From: Candidatus Gastranaerophilales bacterium
GTDB taxonomy: Bacteria; Cyanobacteriota; Vampirovibrionia; Gastranaerophilales; Gastranaerophilaceae
Assembly (NCBI GenBank): GCA_910586855.1
Contig: CAJUJH010000003.1
Location: forward strand, 62,001-126,000
Reading direction: 5' to 3'
DNA: 64,000 nucleotides
The notes beneath the pieces were generated by a model. It made no database searches and was not told the DNA's origin. It was given only the letters and a program-made list of their open reading frames with translations. The first letter of the stretch is position 1, and each line of letters starts with the position of its first letter. Positions 8,046 through 15,752 of the stretch are shown here, piece after piece. A program made the translations under genes and the position numbers.

Positions 8046-8657
8046 TATTTTCAATGTCTCCTTTAGAAGCTCCTCGCTTGAATCTTCTACTAAAGTTACG
8101 GCACAATGTTCAATTGCACTCATATATTCATTCTGTGAATACCCTAAAGACTGTAATATAGTTTGCACTTCTTTAATTGTTTCTTTTGATAATTTGGTTT
8201 TAGAATCAGATAACCCCGAAACTCTATCCTCCATTATGTTTGAAACAACATCATTATTAGTCAGTTTACCCTTTAGTTCTAAAATGATTTTTTGCGCCAA
8301 TTTTGGTCCTACACCTTTTGCACGCGAAATAAGCTTATAATCCCCGTCTAATACTGCATTTATAAGTTCAGACCCTGAAAACTCATCCAATAAAACCATC
8401 CCGACTTTTGTACCGATTCCTGAAACCGATGTTAGAATATCAAAAATTGCACGGTCTTCTTTTTGTTTAAAACCTGCAAGATACATTGTATCTTCCTTAT
8501 GAATCAGCTTTGAATAAATTTTAACCTCATCCCCGATTTCCCCCAGAAGAGAATAAGTTCTTGAATTAATTAAAAATTTATACCCGATACCGTTATTTTC
8601 AATCACTGCAGTATCAGCATTTTTAAACGCTAAAGCGCCTTTAATATAATCATACAT
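8031..8657 (-). CDS. ruvA: Holliday junction DNA helicase subunit RuvA
   Basis: The 208-aa protein begins MYDYIKG, the conserved RuvA N-terminus. An in-frame TTG 15 bases upstream is less likely. It has the OB-fold first domain, then two helix-hairpin-helix motifs (VSGIGTKVGMVLL and AKGVGPKLAQKI), and a small C-terminal domain that contacts RuvB. RuvA tetramers bind four-way junctions and load the RuvB motor for branch migration. The ATG overlaps the bioB stop by eight bases (ATGTATGA), so translation is coupled to bioB. RuvB and RuvC are not in the window. Confidence 0.95.
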   Translation of the reverse strand: MYDYIKGALAFKNADTAVIENNGIGYKFLINSRTYSLLGEIGDEVKIYSKLIHKEDTMYLAGFKQKEDRAIFDILTSVSGIGTKVGMVLLDEFSGSELINAVLDGDYKLISRAKGVGPKLAQKIILELKGKLTNNDVVSNIMEDRVSGLSDSKTKLSKETIKEVQTILQSLGYSQNEYMSAIEHCAVTLVEDSSEELLKETLKILSMG

Positions 8658-9582
8658 AAAGCTTTTTCCCAAGTTTTTTCAATGTTTCAATATCTTCTTT
8701 CGGCTCTATCCCTATTGTTGTAAGGTAATTGCCGATTAATATGCCATTCACTGTACAGTCTAAGGCTCTTTCCATATTTTCTTTACTTAAGCGAAGTTTT
8801 CTGCCCCCTGCAAACCTTACAACAGATTTAGGATTTGCAATTTTAATTATTGACAGAGTCCTTAAAATCCCCTCTTCATCAATTTTATCGCCATAATTCT
8901 CAAAAGGAGTGCCTTCAATTGGAGTTAAAAAGTTAACAGGGATTGAATCAGGCTTAATTTCAGCAAGATTTAGCGCCATCTCAACCCTCTGTTCAACACT
9001 TTCGCCCATACCTATTATTACTCCTGAGCACACTTCAATGCCCGCTTTTTTAACAAAATTTATGGTATCAACCCTATCTTGAAATGTATGCGTTGTAGTA
9101 ATTGAAGGATGATAGCTCCTTGATGTATTGATATTATGATGATAACGGACTAAACCTGCATCTTTAAACTGCTGCGCTTTTTCTTCATCTAAAAGCCCTA
9201 GTGAAGCACAGCTTTTCAACCCAAGCTTATTAATTTCTTTTATCATCTCACACATGACAGGCATATCTGCTTTTGAAGGACCGCGCCCTGATGTTACTAT
9301 TGCAAACCTAGTTGCACCGTTTTCTTTAGCCTCTTTTGCCGTTTTAATAACATCTTCAATTTTAATCAAAGGATGTGTAAAAATATCTGTCATATAATGT
9401 GAACTTTGAGCGCAGTATCTGCATGATTCAGAACATTTCCCGGTTCTTGCCGAAATAAGCGAGCAAAATTCAACTGTATCAGAATTATATTTTTTAGCTT
9501 CGCTTAAAAGTTCATCCAAGGGCAAACCATATAATTCCAATAATTCTTTTTCACTAATGTTTTGTGCAATAGTCATAATCAT
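8650..9582 (-). CDS. bioB: Biotin synthase (radical SAM)
   Basis: The 310-aa protein converts dethiobiotin to biotin by sulfur insertion. The radical-SAM cluster motif CSESCRYCAQ sits at C50, C54 and C57. Downstream are the conserved blocks YHHNINTSRSYH, CSGVIIGMGES and NFLTPIEGTPFEN, and a VVRFAGGR block supplying the arginine near the second cluster. The length is typical. ATG at 9582 follows AAGGA by seven bases; the TTG just before it is less likely. No other biotin gene is nearby. It forms a coupled pair with ruvA, an unusual partner with no obvious functional link. Confidence 0.95.
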   Translation of the reverse strand: MIMTIAQNISEKELLELYGLPLDELLSEAKKYNSDTVEFCSLISARTGKCSESCRYCAQSSHYMTDIFTHPLIKIEDVIKTAKEAKENGATRFAIVTSGRGPSKADMPVMCEMIKEINKLGLKSCASLGLLDEEKAQQFKDAGLVRYHHNINTSRSYHPSITTTHTFQDRVDTINFVKKAGIEVCSGVIIGMGESVEQRVEMALNLAEIKPDSIPVNFLTPIEGTPFENYGDKIDEEGILRTLSIIKIANPKSVVRFAGGRKLRLSKENMERALDCTVNGILIGNYLTTIGIEPKEDIETLKKLGKKLYV

Positions 9583-9675
9583 CAATAATCCTTAAAATAT
9601 TTTATAAGAATCATTATATTTCAAAAATTATTAGCTGCCACCAAAACACTTTAGAAAAACATTAAAGTTTCTTAA

Positions 9676-10320
9676 CTATTTCCCAAAAGAATTATTTTTA
9701 TTTTCCTTTTTAGCTTCTTTCTTTGGTGCTCCCTGATAAATTTCAAGCAGTTTTCTGGATTCTTTTTCTTTTCCTAAAAATTTATACGCGTAGGCAAGAT
9801 TTATATAAAAATCCTTCTCATCTCCTTTAAGATAAATAGCTTTAATTAAGTTTTTCTTCGCCTTTTCATACTTTCCGGTCCTTAAGTATAAAGTACCAAG
9901 ATTATAATAAGAATAAGCAAAATCTTTATTATATTTAATGGCTAAAAGCAGGTTTTTTTCAGCAAGTTCGTACGCCTTTTTATTTAAAAATATGCACCCT
10001 AAATTATAATAAGCTTTATAATATTCGGGGTTAATTATTATTGCCTTATTTAAATTTTCAACCGCTTTATTAACATCAAGCTTATCTTCATAAATATTTG
10101 CAATTAAAACAAAAACCTCTTCATCTTTTTGCTCCATTGGAAGATTTTCCAAAAGTTTTAATGCCTCAATAATGTTATTAGTATTATAAAGAGCATAAGC
10201 TTCAGCTTTAATATCCTCTTCATCTGCCCATGCTTTATTAATATTCAAAATTAAAAAACTAAAAATAAGGCAAAAACAAGCAATTACCGTGGTTATTTTC
10301 TTAAATTCAATTTTTCTCAT
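9676..10320 (-). CDS. Secreted TPR-repeat protein
   Basis: The 214-aa protein has a signal peptide (hydrophobic residues about 10-27, ending NKAWA). About five tetratricopeptide repeats cover residues 32-200, for example EYYKAYYNLGCIFLNKKAYE and FAYSYYNLGTLYLRTGKYE. A Lys/Asn-rich tail closes it. TPR proteins of this size usually scaffold envelope complexes; no specific partner is visible. It is divergent from the LCP-family gene at 10449, with which it shares a promoter region, so a cell-envelope role is plausible. Confidence 0.85.
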   Translation of the reverse strand: MRKIEFKKITTVIACFCLIFSFLILNINKAWADEEDIKAEAYALYNTNNIIEALKLLENLPMEQKDEEVFVLIANIYEDKLDVNKAVENLNKAIIINPEYYKAYYNLGCIFLNKKAYELAEKNLLLAIKYNKDFAYSYYNLGTLYLRTGKYEKAKKNLIKAIYLKGDEKDFYINLAYAYKFLGKEKESRKLLEIYQGAPKKEAKKENKNNSFGK

Positions 10321-10373
10321 TTAATCAAATCCTTTTGCTTACATTTAAAATGGTAACATTTAATTAATTTGTT

Positions 10374-10401
10374 TTGCAACTGAATATTTTTAAAGTATAA
10401 T
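10374..10401 (+). promoter_or_regulatory. Promoter of the LCP gene
   Basis: TTGCAA at 10374-10379, a 16-base spacer and TATAAT at 10396-10401 lie about 45 bases upstream of the 10449 start. Confidence 0.5.
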
Positions 10402-10448
10402 TTTTATGAACAAAAGTTTTTGTTGAAAACTAAGAGTAATAAAATAAT

Positions 10449-11747
10449 ATGAATCGTTTATATGATGCAAAAAACGCATACAGACCGGCAATAAAACCGG
10501 TTAGGAGGAGAACTTCAAATCAAAACGTAGCAGGGAGCTTTTTTAGGTCCTTCTTCGGAAGTTTTTTAATCCTTATTATTATTGCTGTTGTCTTATACAG
10601 AAGTGATGTTGTAAACTTCTTAGGAGATGTGGGAACTCTTGCACAAAATGTTTCAGACCCTGAAAAAAGAGTGGAATTTTCTCTTCCGTTTTCTCCAAAA
10701 AGACAAAATATTCTTGTTATGGGGGTTGATGCCGCAGAAAACGAAGGCGACCCATTTAAAGGAAATCGTTCTGATGCTATGCTTTTAGTAAGTATTGCTC
10801 CCCACGGAAAAAATGTTAACGTTATATCAATCCCGAGAGACTCTAAGGTATACATTGCAGATAGAGCTAAACCGGATAAAATAAACCATGCATTTGCCTA
10901 CGGCGGCATAAATTTAACCGTAAAAACCGTTGAAGAAACTTTTGGTGTGCGTGTAGACCATTATATAGTTTTATCAAATCAGGGACTGGTTAAATTTATT
11001 GATACAATCGGCGGTCTTCCGATTTATATCGAAAAAGACATGTATTATAACGATTCAGCCGGCGGTTTACATATCAATCTGCCAAAGGGCGACAGAGTAT
11101 TAAGCGGCAAAGAAGCAGAAGGCTATATGCGCTTTAGAAAAGATGCGCTTGGCGACATTGGAAGAATAAGACGCCAGCAATGGTTCTTTAATGCACTTGG
11201 TGCAAGAATGAAAGACCCGCAAGTATTGGTGAAAATTCCTGAAGTTTTAAAGGTAATGCCAAAATATATTTTGACAGATTTATCGGTTTATGAATTATCC
11301 CAATATGCAGCTTTAGCTAAAAGTATTGATATGACAACAGTCCAGGTTGCAACATTACCGGGCTCTCCTTCTCAAAGAGGAAGTATCAGCTATTGGATTT
11401 TAGACCCCGAAAAAACTCAGGATATAATAAACAGATTAGTATATAGAGATAAACCAAAAGCTTTAAATGCACCTGTTTCAGCAGGAATTTTATATACACC
11501 TGATATGGAATCAAAGGCGATTGACCTAAAGCAGGCGCTTGAAAAAAGCGGTTTAAATGTAAATATGAAATCTGAAAATAAACTGGGTCATGACCATATA
11601 GCAATCCATAATCTTGATTTACCAACGGAAGTGCTTGTAGGCTTAAAGAAAAATATACCCGATATAAAAAATAAACAAACAGTTTATGACCCTATCGGCT
11701 TAAATAAAGCTGCAAAAGACTTTACCGTAGTTCTTGCCGGTTCATAA
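10449..11747 (+). CDS. LytR-CpsA-Psr family cell-wall glycopolymer ligase
   Basis: The 432-aa protein has a basic N-terminal tail and one membrane helix (about residues 33-50). An extracytoplasmic LCP domain runs from residues 80 to 260, with ILVMGVD, RSDAMLLVS, ISIPRDSKV and the Arg-rich GDIGRIRRQQWF block. A LytR_C-type domain covers about residues 340-430. Family enzymes transfer polyprenyl-pyrophosphate-linked glycopolymers to peptidoglycan or protein at the outer face of the inner membrane. Cyanobacteria carry LCP proteins too. The acceptor and polymer are not determinable here. Confidence 0.9.
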   Translation: MNRLYDAKNAYRPAIKPVRRRTSNQNVAGSFFRSFFGSFLILIIIAVVLYRSDVVNFLGDVGTLAQNVSDPEKRVEFSLPFSPKRQNILVMGVDAAENEGDPFKGNRSDAMLLVSIAPHGKNVNVISIPRDSKVYIADRAKPDKINHAFAYGGINLTVKTVEETFGVRVDHYIVLSNQGLVKFIDTIGGLPIYIEKDMYYNDSAGGLHINLPKGDRVLSGKEAEGYMRFRKDALGDIGRIRRQQWFFNALGARMKDPQVLVKIPEVLKVMPKYILTDLSVYELSQYAALAKSIDMTTVQVATLPGSPSQRGSISYWILDPEKTQDIINRLVYRDKPKALNAPVSAGILYTPDMESKAIDLKQALEKSGLNVNMKSENKLGHDHIAIHNLDLPTEVLVGLKKNIPDIKNKQTVYDPIGLNKAAKDFTVVLAGS

Positions 11748-11822
11748 AATTCTCAAAATATTGTACAAAATTAACACAAATGGTTGATTTATAATTTTTT
11801 AAAATATAAGACAATTTAATTT

Positions 11823-12008
11823 ATGAACACAAATGAAAAATGTCTTTTGAATTATTTATCATACCTAAACCCTTCTTTTGAAGGAACAGATTGCCTCATT
11901 AAATTTTTATCCAACCATAAAAGAAAAATTGAATTTCATAATTTAAACCCTGTTTTTGACATTATTGATGAAATGGAATTTTCAAACTATAATAGTCTTT
12001 ATGAATAA
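11823..12008 (+). CDS. Small hypothetical protein, coupled to the cyclase gene
   Basis: This 61-residue frame lies between the LCP gene and the diguanylate cyclase. Its stop overlaps the cyclase ATG by eight bases (ATGAATAA), the same coupling arrangement seen elsewhere in the window, which argues it is translated. It has no cysteine pair, membrane helix or motif I recognise. It ends in an acidic stretch. The ribosome binding site is weak. Confidence 0.5.
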   Translation: MNTNEKCLLNYLSYLNPSFEGTDCLIKFLSNHKRKIEFHNLNPVFDIIDEMEFSNYNSLYE

Positions 12009-13812
12009 GAAATTATTAACTAAACTTGCCTATATATTGGCTTCACTTTTAATTTTCGGGGTATTTTTATATTTAATTCAAATTCCATCATTTAGAAATT
12101 TTTTAACCAAAATCGAAAATACCACCTTTGATTTAAGACAAAATATTGTTTCAAAGTATAAAAAAACATCTAATGAAATTGTTATCATTGATATTAACGA
12201 TGCAAGCTATGAATATATCGCGGAAAAATTCGGAAGCTGGCCTGCACCGAGGGCTTTTTGGGCAGATTTAATAATAAATCTGGAGCCTGTAAACCCTGAT
12301 ATGATAATCTTTGATATGCTTTTTCTAAAAAGGTACACAGCAGATGGTAATTCGGATTTTGAGCTTATAAAAGCCGTAAAAGACAATAAAAATGTTTATG
12401 TTTCAATGAATCTGGATAATTACCCGAAAGAAGTAAGAACGCCGCCAAAATTACCGGCTGCACTTCAAAATTCAATTGGCAATGATTTTTTAATAAAACA
12501 AAATCCTGATTTAGTATACGTAAATTGCCGTTCTGTAATGGATGAAATCTTAAACGGTACAAAAAATATAGGTCTAATTAATGTTCAAAGAGATAAAGAC
12601 GGCATCATAAGAACAATGCCCCCATTTTCATATTATGACGGTGCGTATTACAAACACCTTACAATCCTTGCAGGGCTTGATTATTTAAATATAAATACAA
12701 ATCAATTTAAAATGAGCAAAAATGGTGAAATTGTTTTTGATAAAAATCATATACTGCCTTTAACAAAAGAAGGAAAGGTTATTTTAAACTGGTATGGACC
12801 TGAATGGAGTTTTAATTATGTTCCGCTATGGAAAGTATCAAACGCTATAGAAAAAAATGACAGAAAATTTTTAGAAGATAATTTTAAAAATAAAATCGTT
12901 TTTGTGGGAGTTACCGCAAACAGCCTCTCTGATATTAAAAGTACCCCTGTTTCTTATATGTTTCCGGGCGTTGAAGTACAGGCAACATTTTTAAATAATC
13001 TTCTAGATAATAATTTCATCAAAAAAACTTATATTATTTTTGATATATTTATTGCAATTTTGATGGCAGGTTTAATAGCTTTGGGTGTTATGAATTTTAA
13101 AGCACCCTTAAAATCCGTTCTGTTATTTTTAGGTCTGCAGGCAGGGTACTTCATAATCTCAATAATACTTATGGGATTTTTCAATATCTGGGTAAACATA
13201 ACAGCACCTTTTGTTTTAAGTATTTTAACCTTTGCGGGAGCTTATGTTGTTAAATATTTAATAACATCACGCGACTATGAACATACCTACAAACTTGCCG
13301 TGACAGACGGGCTTACGGAAATGTTTAACCATAGATATTTCCAAGAGCAGATGACAAATAATATAGGCAATGCAAAAAGATATAACAGCGTATTTTCTTT
13401 GATTATGGTTGATATTGATTTCTTTAAGAAATTTAATGATACCTACGGTCACCAATCAGGAGATGCGGTTTTAAGGCAAGTAGCACAAACCATAAAAAAG
13501 AATATCCGCTCTACAGATATTCCTTGCAGATACGGCGGAGAGGAGATGTCTGTTATTTTAACAAATACAAATAAAGAAGATGCTGTTAAAACTGCAATTA
13601 AAATATGCGAAGCAGTGAGAAATAAAGAATTTGAGCTTGCAACAGGAGATAGAACGCACGTTACTATTAGCCTTGGGGTAGCTTCAATGCCTGAAAACGG
13701 CGATACGACAGAAAAATTAATTGAATATGCTGATAAATGCCTTTATGTAGCCAAAAGAAACGGCAGAAATCAGGTAGTATCAGATGCTCCTGATGACACC
13801 CCGACAGAGTAA
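12001..13812 (+). CDS. CHASE2-type diguanylate cyclase
   Basis: This is a 603-aa sensor. One N-terminal membrane helix is followed by an extracytoplasmic CHASE2-like domain (about residues 30-330). Three further hydrophobic segments (about 335-420) and a C-terminal GGDEF domain (about 435-600) follow. The cyclase domain has LAVTDGLTEMFNHRYF, DIDFFKKFNDTYGHQSGD and the active loop GGEEM at residues 512-516. GGEEF is active in many cyclases; Met at the fifth position is less common but not obviously disabling. The predicted product is cyclic-di-GMP, made in response to an unknown periplasmic signal. I chose ATG 12001 (MNKKLL), since the frame upstream reads through the preceding small gene. Confidence 0.9.
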   Translation: MNKKLLTKLAYILASLLIFGVFLYLIQIPSFRNFLTKIENTTFDLRQNIVSKYKKTSNEIVIIDINDASYEYIAEKFGSWPAPRAFWADLIINLEPVNPDMIIFDMLFLKRYTADGNSDFELIKAVKDNKNVYVSMNLDNYPKEVRTPPKLPAALQNSIGNDFLIKQNPDLVYVNCRSVMDEILNGTKNIGLINVQRDKDGIIRTMPPFSYYDGAYYKHLTILAGLDYLNINTNQFKMSKNGEIVFDKNHILPLTKEGKVILNWYGPEWSFNYVPLWKVSNAIEKNDRKFLEDNFKNKIVFVGVTANSLSDIKSTPVSYMFPGVEVQATFLNNLLDNNFIKKTYIIFDIFIAILMAGLIALGVMNFKAPLKSVLLFLGLQAGYFIISIILMGFFNIWVNITAPFVLSILTFAGAYVVKYLITSRDYEHTYKLAVTDGLTEMFNHRYFQEQMTNNIGNAKRYNSVFSLIMVDIDFFKKFNDTYGHQSGDAVLRQVAQTIKKNIRSTDIPCRYGGEEMSVILTNTNKEDAVKTAIKICEAVRNKEFELATGDRTHVTISLGVASMPENGDTTEKLIEYADKCLYVAKRNGRNQVVSDAPDDTPTE

Positions 13813-13823
13813 AGACTGTTTTC

Positions 13824-13976
13824 TTATAACTCCAAATTTTCAGAAACATCAGCAATTTTATATCTTATTAATTTAACAAGAGAAGCAAAAGGTGTTGTGT
13901 CTTTTGTCTGCAGTTTTTGCACATCTATTATGTTCCTAAAACCAATAAAAAGCCATGTTTTATAAATAAATAAGCT
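13824..13976 (-). pseudogene. Possible 3' remnant of a lost gene
   Basis: On the minus strand a 51-codon open frame ends with TAA at 13824-13826. It reads like natural protein (YKTWLFIGFRNIIDVQKL, then a DTTPFASLVKLIRYKI stretch), but it has no ATG and is closed upstream by a stop at 13977. It faces the cyclase gene. It may be the tail of a decayed gene in an otherwise non-coding stretch. Composition alone supports this, so confidence is low. Confidence 0.3.
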
Positions 13977-14036
13977 TTACAAAAATATACTAAAAAGCAA
14001 TCACAGGATATATTTACATTGTCATGTCTTTACAAG

Positions 14037-14330
14037 CTTGGATATTAGAAATTTATTGGCAGTTTGGCAACACTCATAGTCTTTCTAAGCTCACCTTTTA
14101 TTGTTCGTTTCACTTCTGGCTAACTTGAAAATCTAAACTTTGTATTAAAGTTTGATTTTCTACGTTATCTGCGCATACTTACTTGTACGGCTCGTAAGCT
14201 GCGCCTACAATTAAGCATCACCTGCGTTTTAAGTCGACGGAAACGCAGGTTCAAACAGCGCTCACTTTCTACGTTCGCTAAGAAATACTTATTCGCTTAT
14301 GCTTAATGCCATAAATTTTTAATATCCAAG
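14037..14330. repeat. 294-bp foldback with nested hairpins
   Basis: CTTGGATATTAGAAATTTAT at 14037-14056 is matched in inverse orientation by the end at 14307-14330 (about 23 of 25 bases). The interior is strongly structured: GAAAATCTAAACTTT and AAAGTTTGATTTTC near 14127-14160, and a perfect 10-bp stem ACCTGCGTTT/AAACGCAGGT at 14220-14250. AGTCTTTCTAAGC pairs imperfectly with the opposite arm. No open frame is convincing. It is either a MITE-like element or a structured RNA. This and the flanking segments account for the gene-free stretch 13813-14660. Confidence 0.6.
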
Positions 14331-14395
14331 TTTATACAATTTTGCAGCAGCTAAATAAGTCAATCCTACAACAGCCGCAGGCATTTTCACGAAAG

Positions 14396-14509
14396 AAAAT
14401 TATTTTGCAATAAAGGACCGTAAAAAGAAATTTGCCAAATGCAGTAAAATATTAATAAATGATGCACAAAATCGCAAATTTCCCCGTGTCCTGTTTGCAA
14501 AATAATTTT
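14396..14509. repeat. Terminal-inverted-repeat element, copy 2
   Basis: AAAATTATTTTGCAATAAAG at 14396-14415 (followed by GAC) is inverted at 14488-14509 (GTCCTGTTTGCAAAATAATT then TT). This matches the inner termini of the element at 4381-4517, including the adjoining CCGTAAAAA on the left and CGT on the right. The interior differs from copy 1 but is also palindromic (GAAATTTGC near 14427, GCAAATTTC near 14474). Its right arm overlaps the start of the 79-bp direct repeat. Confidence 0.65.
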
Positions 14510-14579
14510 ATGAAGGGAGAATCTAAAATCCCATAAGCCCGCTACTCAAGCAAACATCTCCAAAAGTTGCGCTAAAAGT
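14501..14579 (+). repeat. 79-bp direct repeat, left copy
   Basis: Identical to 15271-15349 at 77 of 79 positions (two adjacent differences). The two copies bracket 691 bp containing two small divergent genes. The left copy adjoins the terminal-inverted-repeat element; the right copy carries the -35 region of the ssb promoter. Confidence 0.9.
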
Positions 14580-14660
14580 CGTAGGGCATAATTCATAAAC
14601 GCTTAATATCATATTTAATATTTAATATTTAAGCTTTTAAAAACAAAACTAAATACAACA

Positions 14661-14981
14661 CTACAAACTCATAAGTACATTATAAAATTCATCAAAATCC
14701 TGACAGTTATTTAGACATTTAGCATCAATATACAAAACAAATATTTCTTCTTTGTTCAAAAGACAAGGGATAAGTGAGAGCATATCGTTATCTATAAGCC
14801 ATTTGGCGGCTAAAATTTCGTTTTGTTTTGTCATTAATGTTACACTAAAATTTTTTGATAACTTTTCAATAAATTTTAAAACCTCTTTTGCATGAATTGT
14901 GGCATTATCATATTTTTTTCTTCGCTTGTCTATATTTAATATGCCGTCCAATTCTATTCTTATATTTATCTTATTATTCAT
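14661..14981 (-). CDS. Small protein, possibly HAD-like
   Basis: From ATG 14981 (MNNKINIRI) the product is 106 aa; ATG at 14999 is an alternative. It contains IRIELDGILNI, a helix, then NFSVTLMTKQN and later IFVLYIDAKC. This order of strand-Asp, strand-Thr and strand-Asp resembles a minimal HAD phosphatase fold. The usual second nucleophile-motif Asp is absent, so activity is doubtful. It is divergent from the Xre gene at 15066, and both lie between 79-bp direct repeats. The pairing of a small regulator with a small divergent gene is typical of mobile or addiction-type modules, but this one is not recognisable as such. Confidence 0.6.
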   Translation of the reverse strand: MNNKINIRIELDGILNIDKRRKKYDNATIHAKEVLKFIEKLSKNFSVTLMTKQNEILAAKWLIDNDMLSLIPCLLNKEEIFVLYIDAKCLNNCQDFDEFYNVLMSL

Positions 14982-15000
14982 AGTGCTGCATTCTCCCATA

Positions 15001-15058
15001 TTCGATATAGTAGTATACAACACTATTGAATGCAAGATATCGAACAATCACATATAAT
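15001..15058. promoter_or_regulatory. Divergent operator/promoter of the Xre cassette
   Basis: TTCGATAT (15001-15008) and ATATCGAA (15037-15044) form a perfect inverted repeat around a second palindromic core (TAGT..GTATAC..ACTA). TATAAT at 15053-15058 lies only seven bases before the Xre ATG, which would give a leaderless mRNA. The symmetry suggests autoregulation by the Xre protein of both genes. Confidence 0.55.
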
Positions 15059-15065
15059 TCCAAGA

Positions 15066-15272
15066 ATGAACAAGGAATTTCATAAAAAAGTAGGTCAAAA
15101 TATTAAAAAATTAAGGGAAGAAAAGGGAATTTCTCAATTTAAACTTGCAATTGAAGTTGATTGTACGCCATCAACCATAGCCGGCATTGAGGCTGGTGTA
15201 AATACCACTCTTGCAAGATTATACGCTATTTCAAAAGTCCTTGGTGTTGAACCATATCAATTATTAAAATAA
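15066..15272 (+). CDS. Xre-family HTH regulator
   Basis: A 68-aa single-domain repressor: NIKKLREEKGISQFKLA begins a Cro/CI-type helix-turn-helix, with the recognition helix around CTPSTIAGIEAG and a closing LGVEPYQLL segment. I prefer ATG 15066 to the in-frame ATG at 15030 because the family N-terminus starts there and the -10 box lies between them. It is divergent from the small HAD-like gene and probably controls both promoters through the palindrome at 15001-15044. The right direct repeat begins one base before its stop codon ends. Confidence 0.8.
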   Translation: MNKEFHKKVGQNIKKLREEKGISQFKLAIEVDCTPSTIAGIEAGVNTTLARLYAISKVLGVEPYQLLK

Positions 15273-15349
15273 TAATTTTATGAAGGGGAAATCTAAAATC
15301 CCATAAGCCCGCTACTCAAGCAAACATCTCCAAAAGTTGCGCTAAAAGT
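15271..15349 (+). repeat. 79-bp direct repeat, right copy
   Basis: Matches 14501-14579 at 77 of 79 bases. It contains TTGCGC at 15337-15342, which serves as the -35 of the ssb promoter, so this is probably the resident copy and the left one was created with the cassette. Confidence 0.9.
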
Positions 15350-15365
15350 TTTTTAATACTATAAT
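15337..15365 (+). promoter_or_regulatory. ssb promoter spanning the repeat junction
   Basis: TTGCGC (15337-15342), a 17-base spacer and TATAAT (15360-15365). The -35 is inside the direct repeat and the -10 just outside it. The equivalent position after the left repeat lacks a correctly spaced -10. Confidence 0.6.
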
Positions 15366-15410
15366 CGGTGGAGAAGAAAATCAGGAACTTTAAAGGGAAG
15401 GTAAGAGAAA

Positions 15411-15752
15411 ATGGCAAATTCAGTTGTTATAGTAGGGCGCGTTGGACAAGACCCCGAAATGAAATATTATGACAGCGGAAAAATAAAGACAACATTTTCT
15501 GTTGCCGTAAACCGTTGGGATTCAAGAACAAAAGAGCAAGTTACAGACTGGTTTAATATTGAAGTTTGGGATAAGCAGGCTGAAATAGCGGGTGAATGGG
15601 TGAAAAAGGGAAGCCTTGTCGGAGTTGAAGGCAGGGCAGTATCCAGCAAGTGGCAAACACCTGATGGCGAGATGGTTGAAAGATTTTTAATAAGATGTAC
15701 AAATTTAAGGCTTATGAACTCTAAAAAGGATGAAGCCCAAGGGATAGCTTAG
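15411..15752 (+). CDS. ssb: Single-stranded DNA-binding protein
   Basis: The 113-aa protein is one OB-fold domain: SVVIVGRVGQDPEMKYYDSG, TTFSVAVNRWD, WFNIEVWDKQAEI, VGVEGRAVSSKWQ and RFLIRCTNLRLM. Bacterial SSB normally adds a flexible tail ending in an acidic DDIPF-like tip that recruits repair proteins. Here the chain ends SKKDEAQGIA with no such tip, so partner recruitment is reduced or done by another SSB. The stop is followed directly by the ATG of the kinase gene, implying one transcript from the promoter at 15337. Confidence 0.9.
   Translation: MANSVVIVGRVGQDPEMKYYDSGKIKTTFSVAVNRWDSRTKEQVTDWFNIEVWDKQAEIAGEWVKKGSLVGVEGRAVSSKWQTPDGEMVERFLIRCTNLRLMNSKKDEAQGIA

Noticed and set aside
8658..8672. 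Upstream TTG start for ruvA
   Set aside because: The family N-terminus MYDYIKG begins at ATG 8657, which overlaps the bioB stop in a standard coupling arrangement.
14319..14390. Short minus-strand frame giving a 23-residue Ala/Leu-rich peptide (from GTG 14390, with an ATG at 14384)
   Set aside because: It has no ribosome binding site and its end lies inside the foldback terminus; possibly a gene remnant, but not supportable as a gene.
13813..14660. tRNA, tmRNA or RNase P RNA in the longest gene-free stretch
   Set aside because: No cloverleaf, no T-arm consensus and none of the conserved blocks of those RNAs were found.
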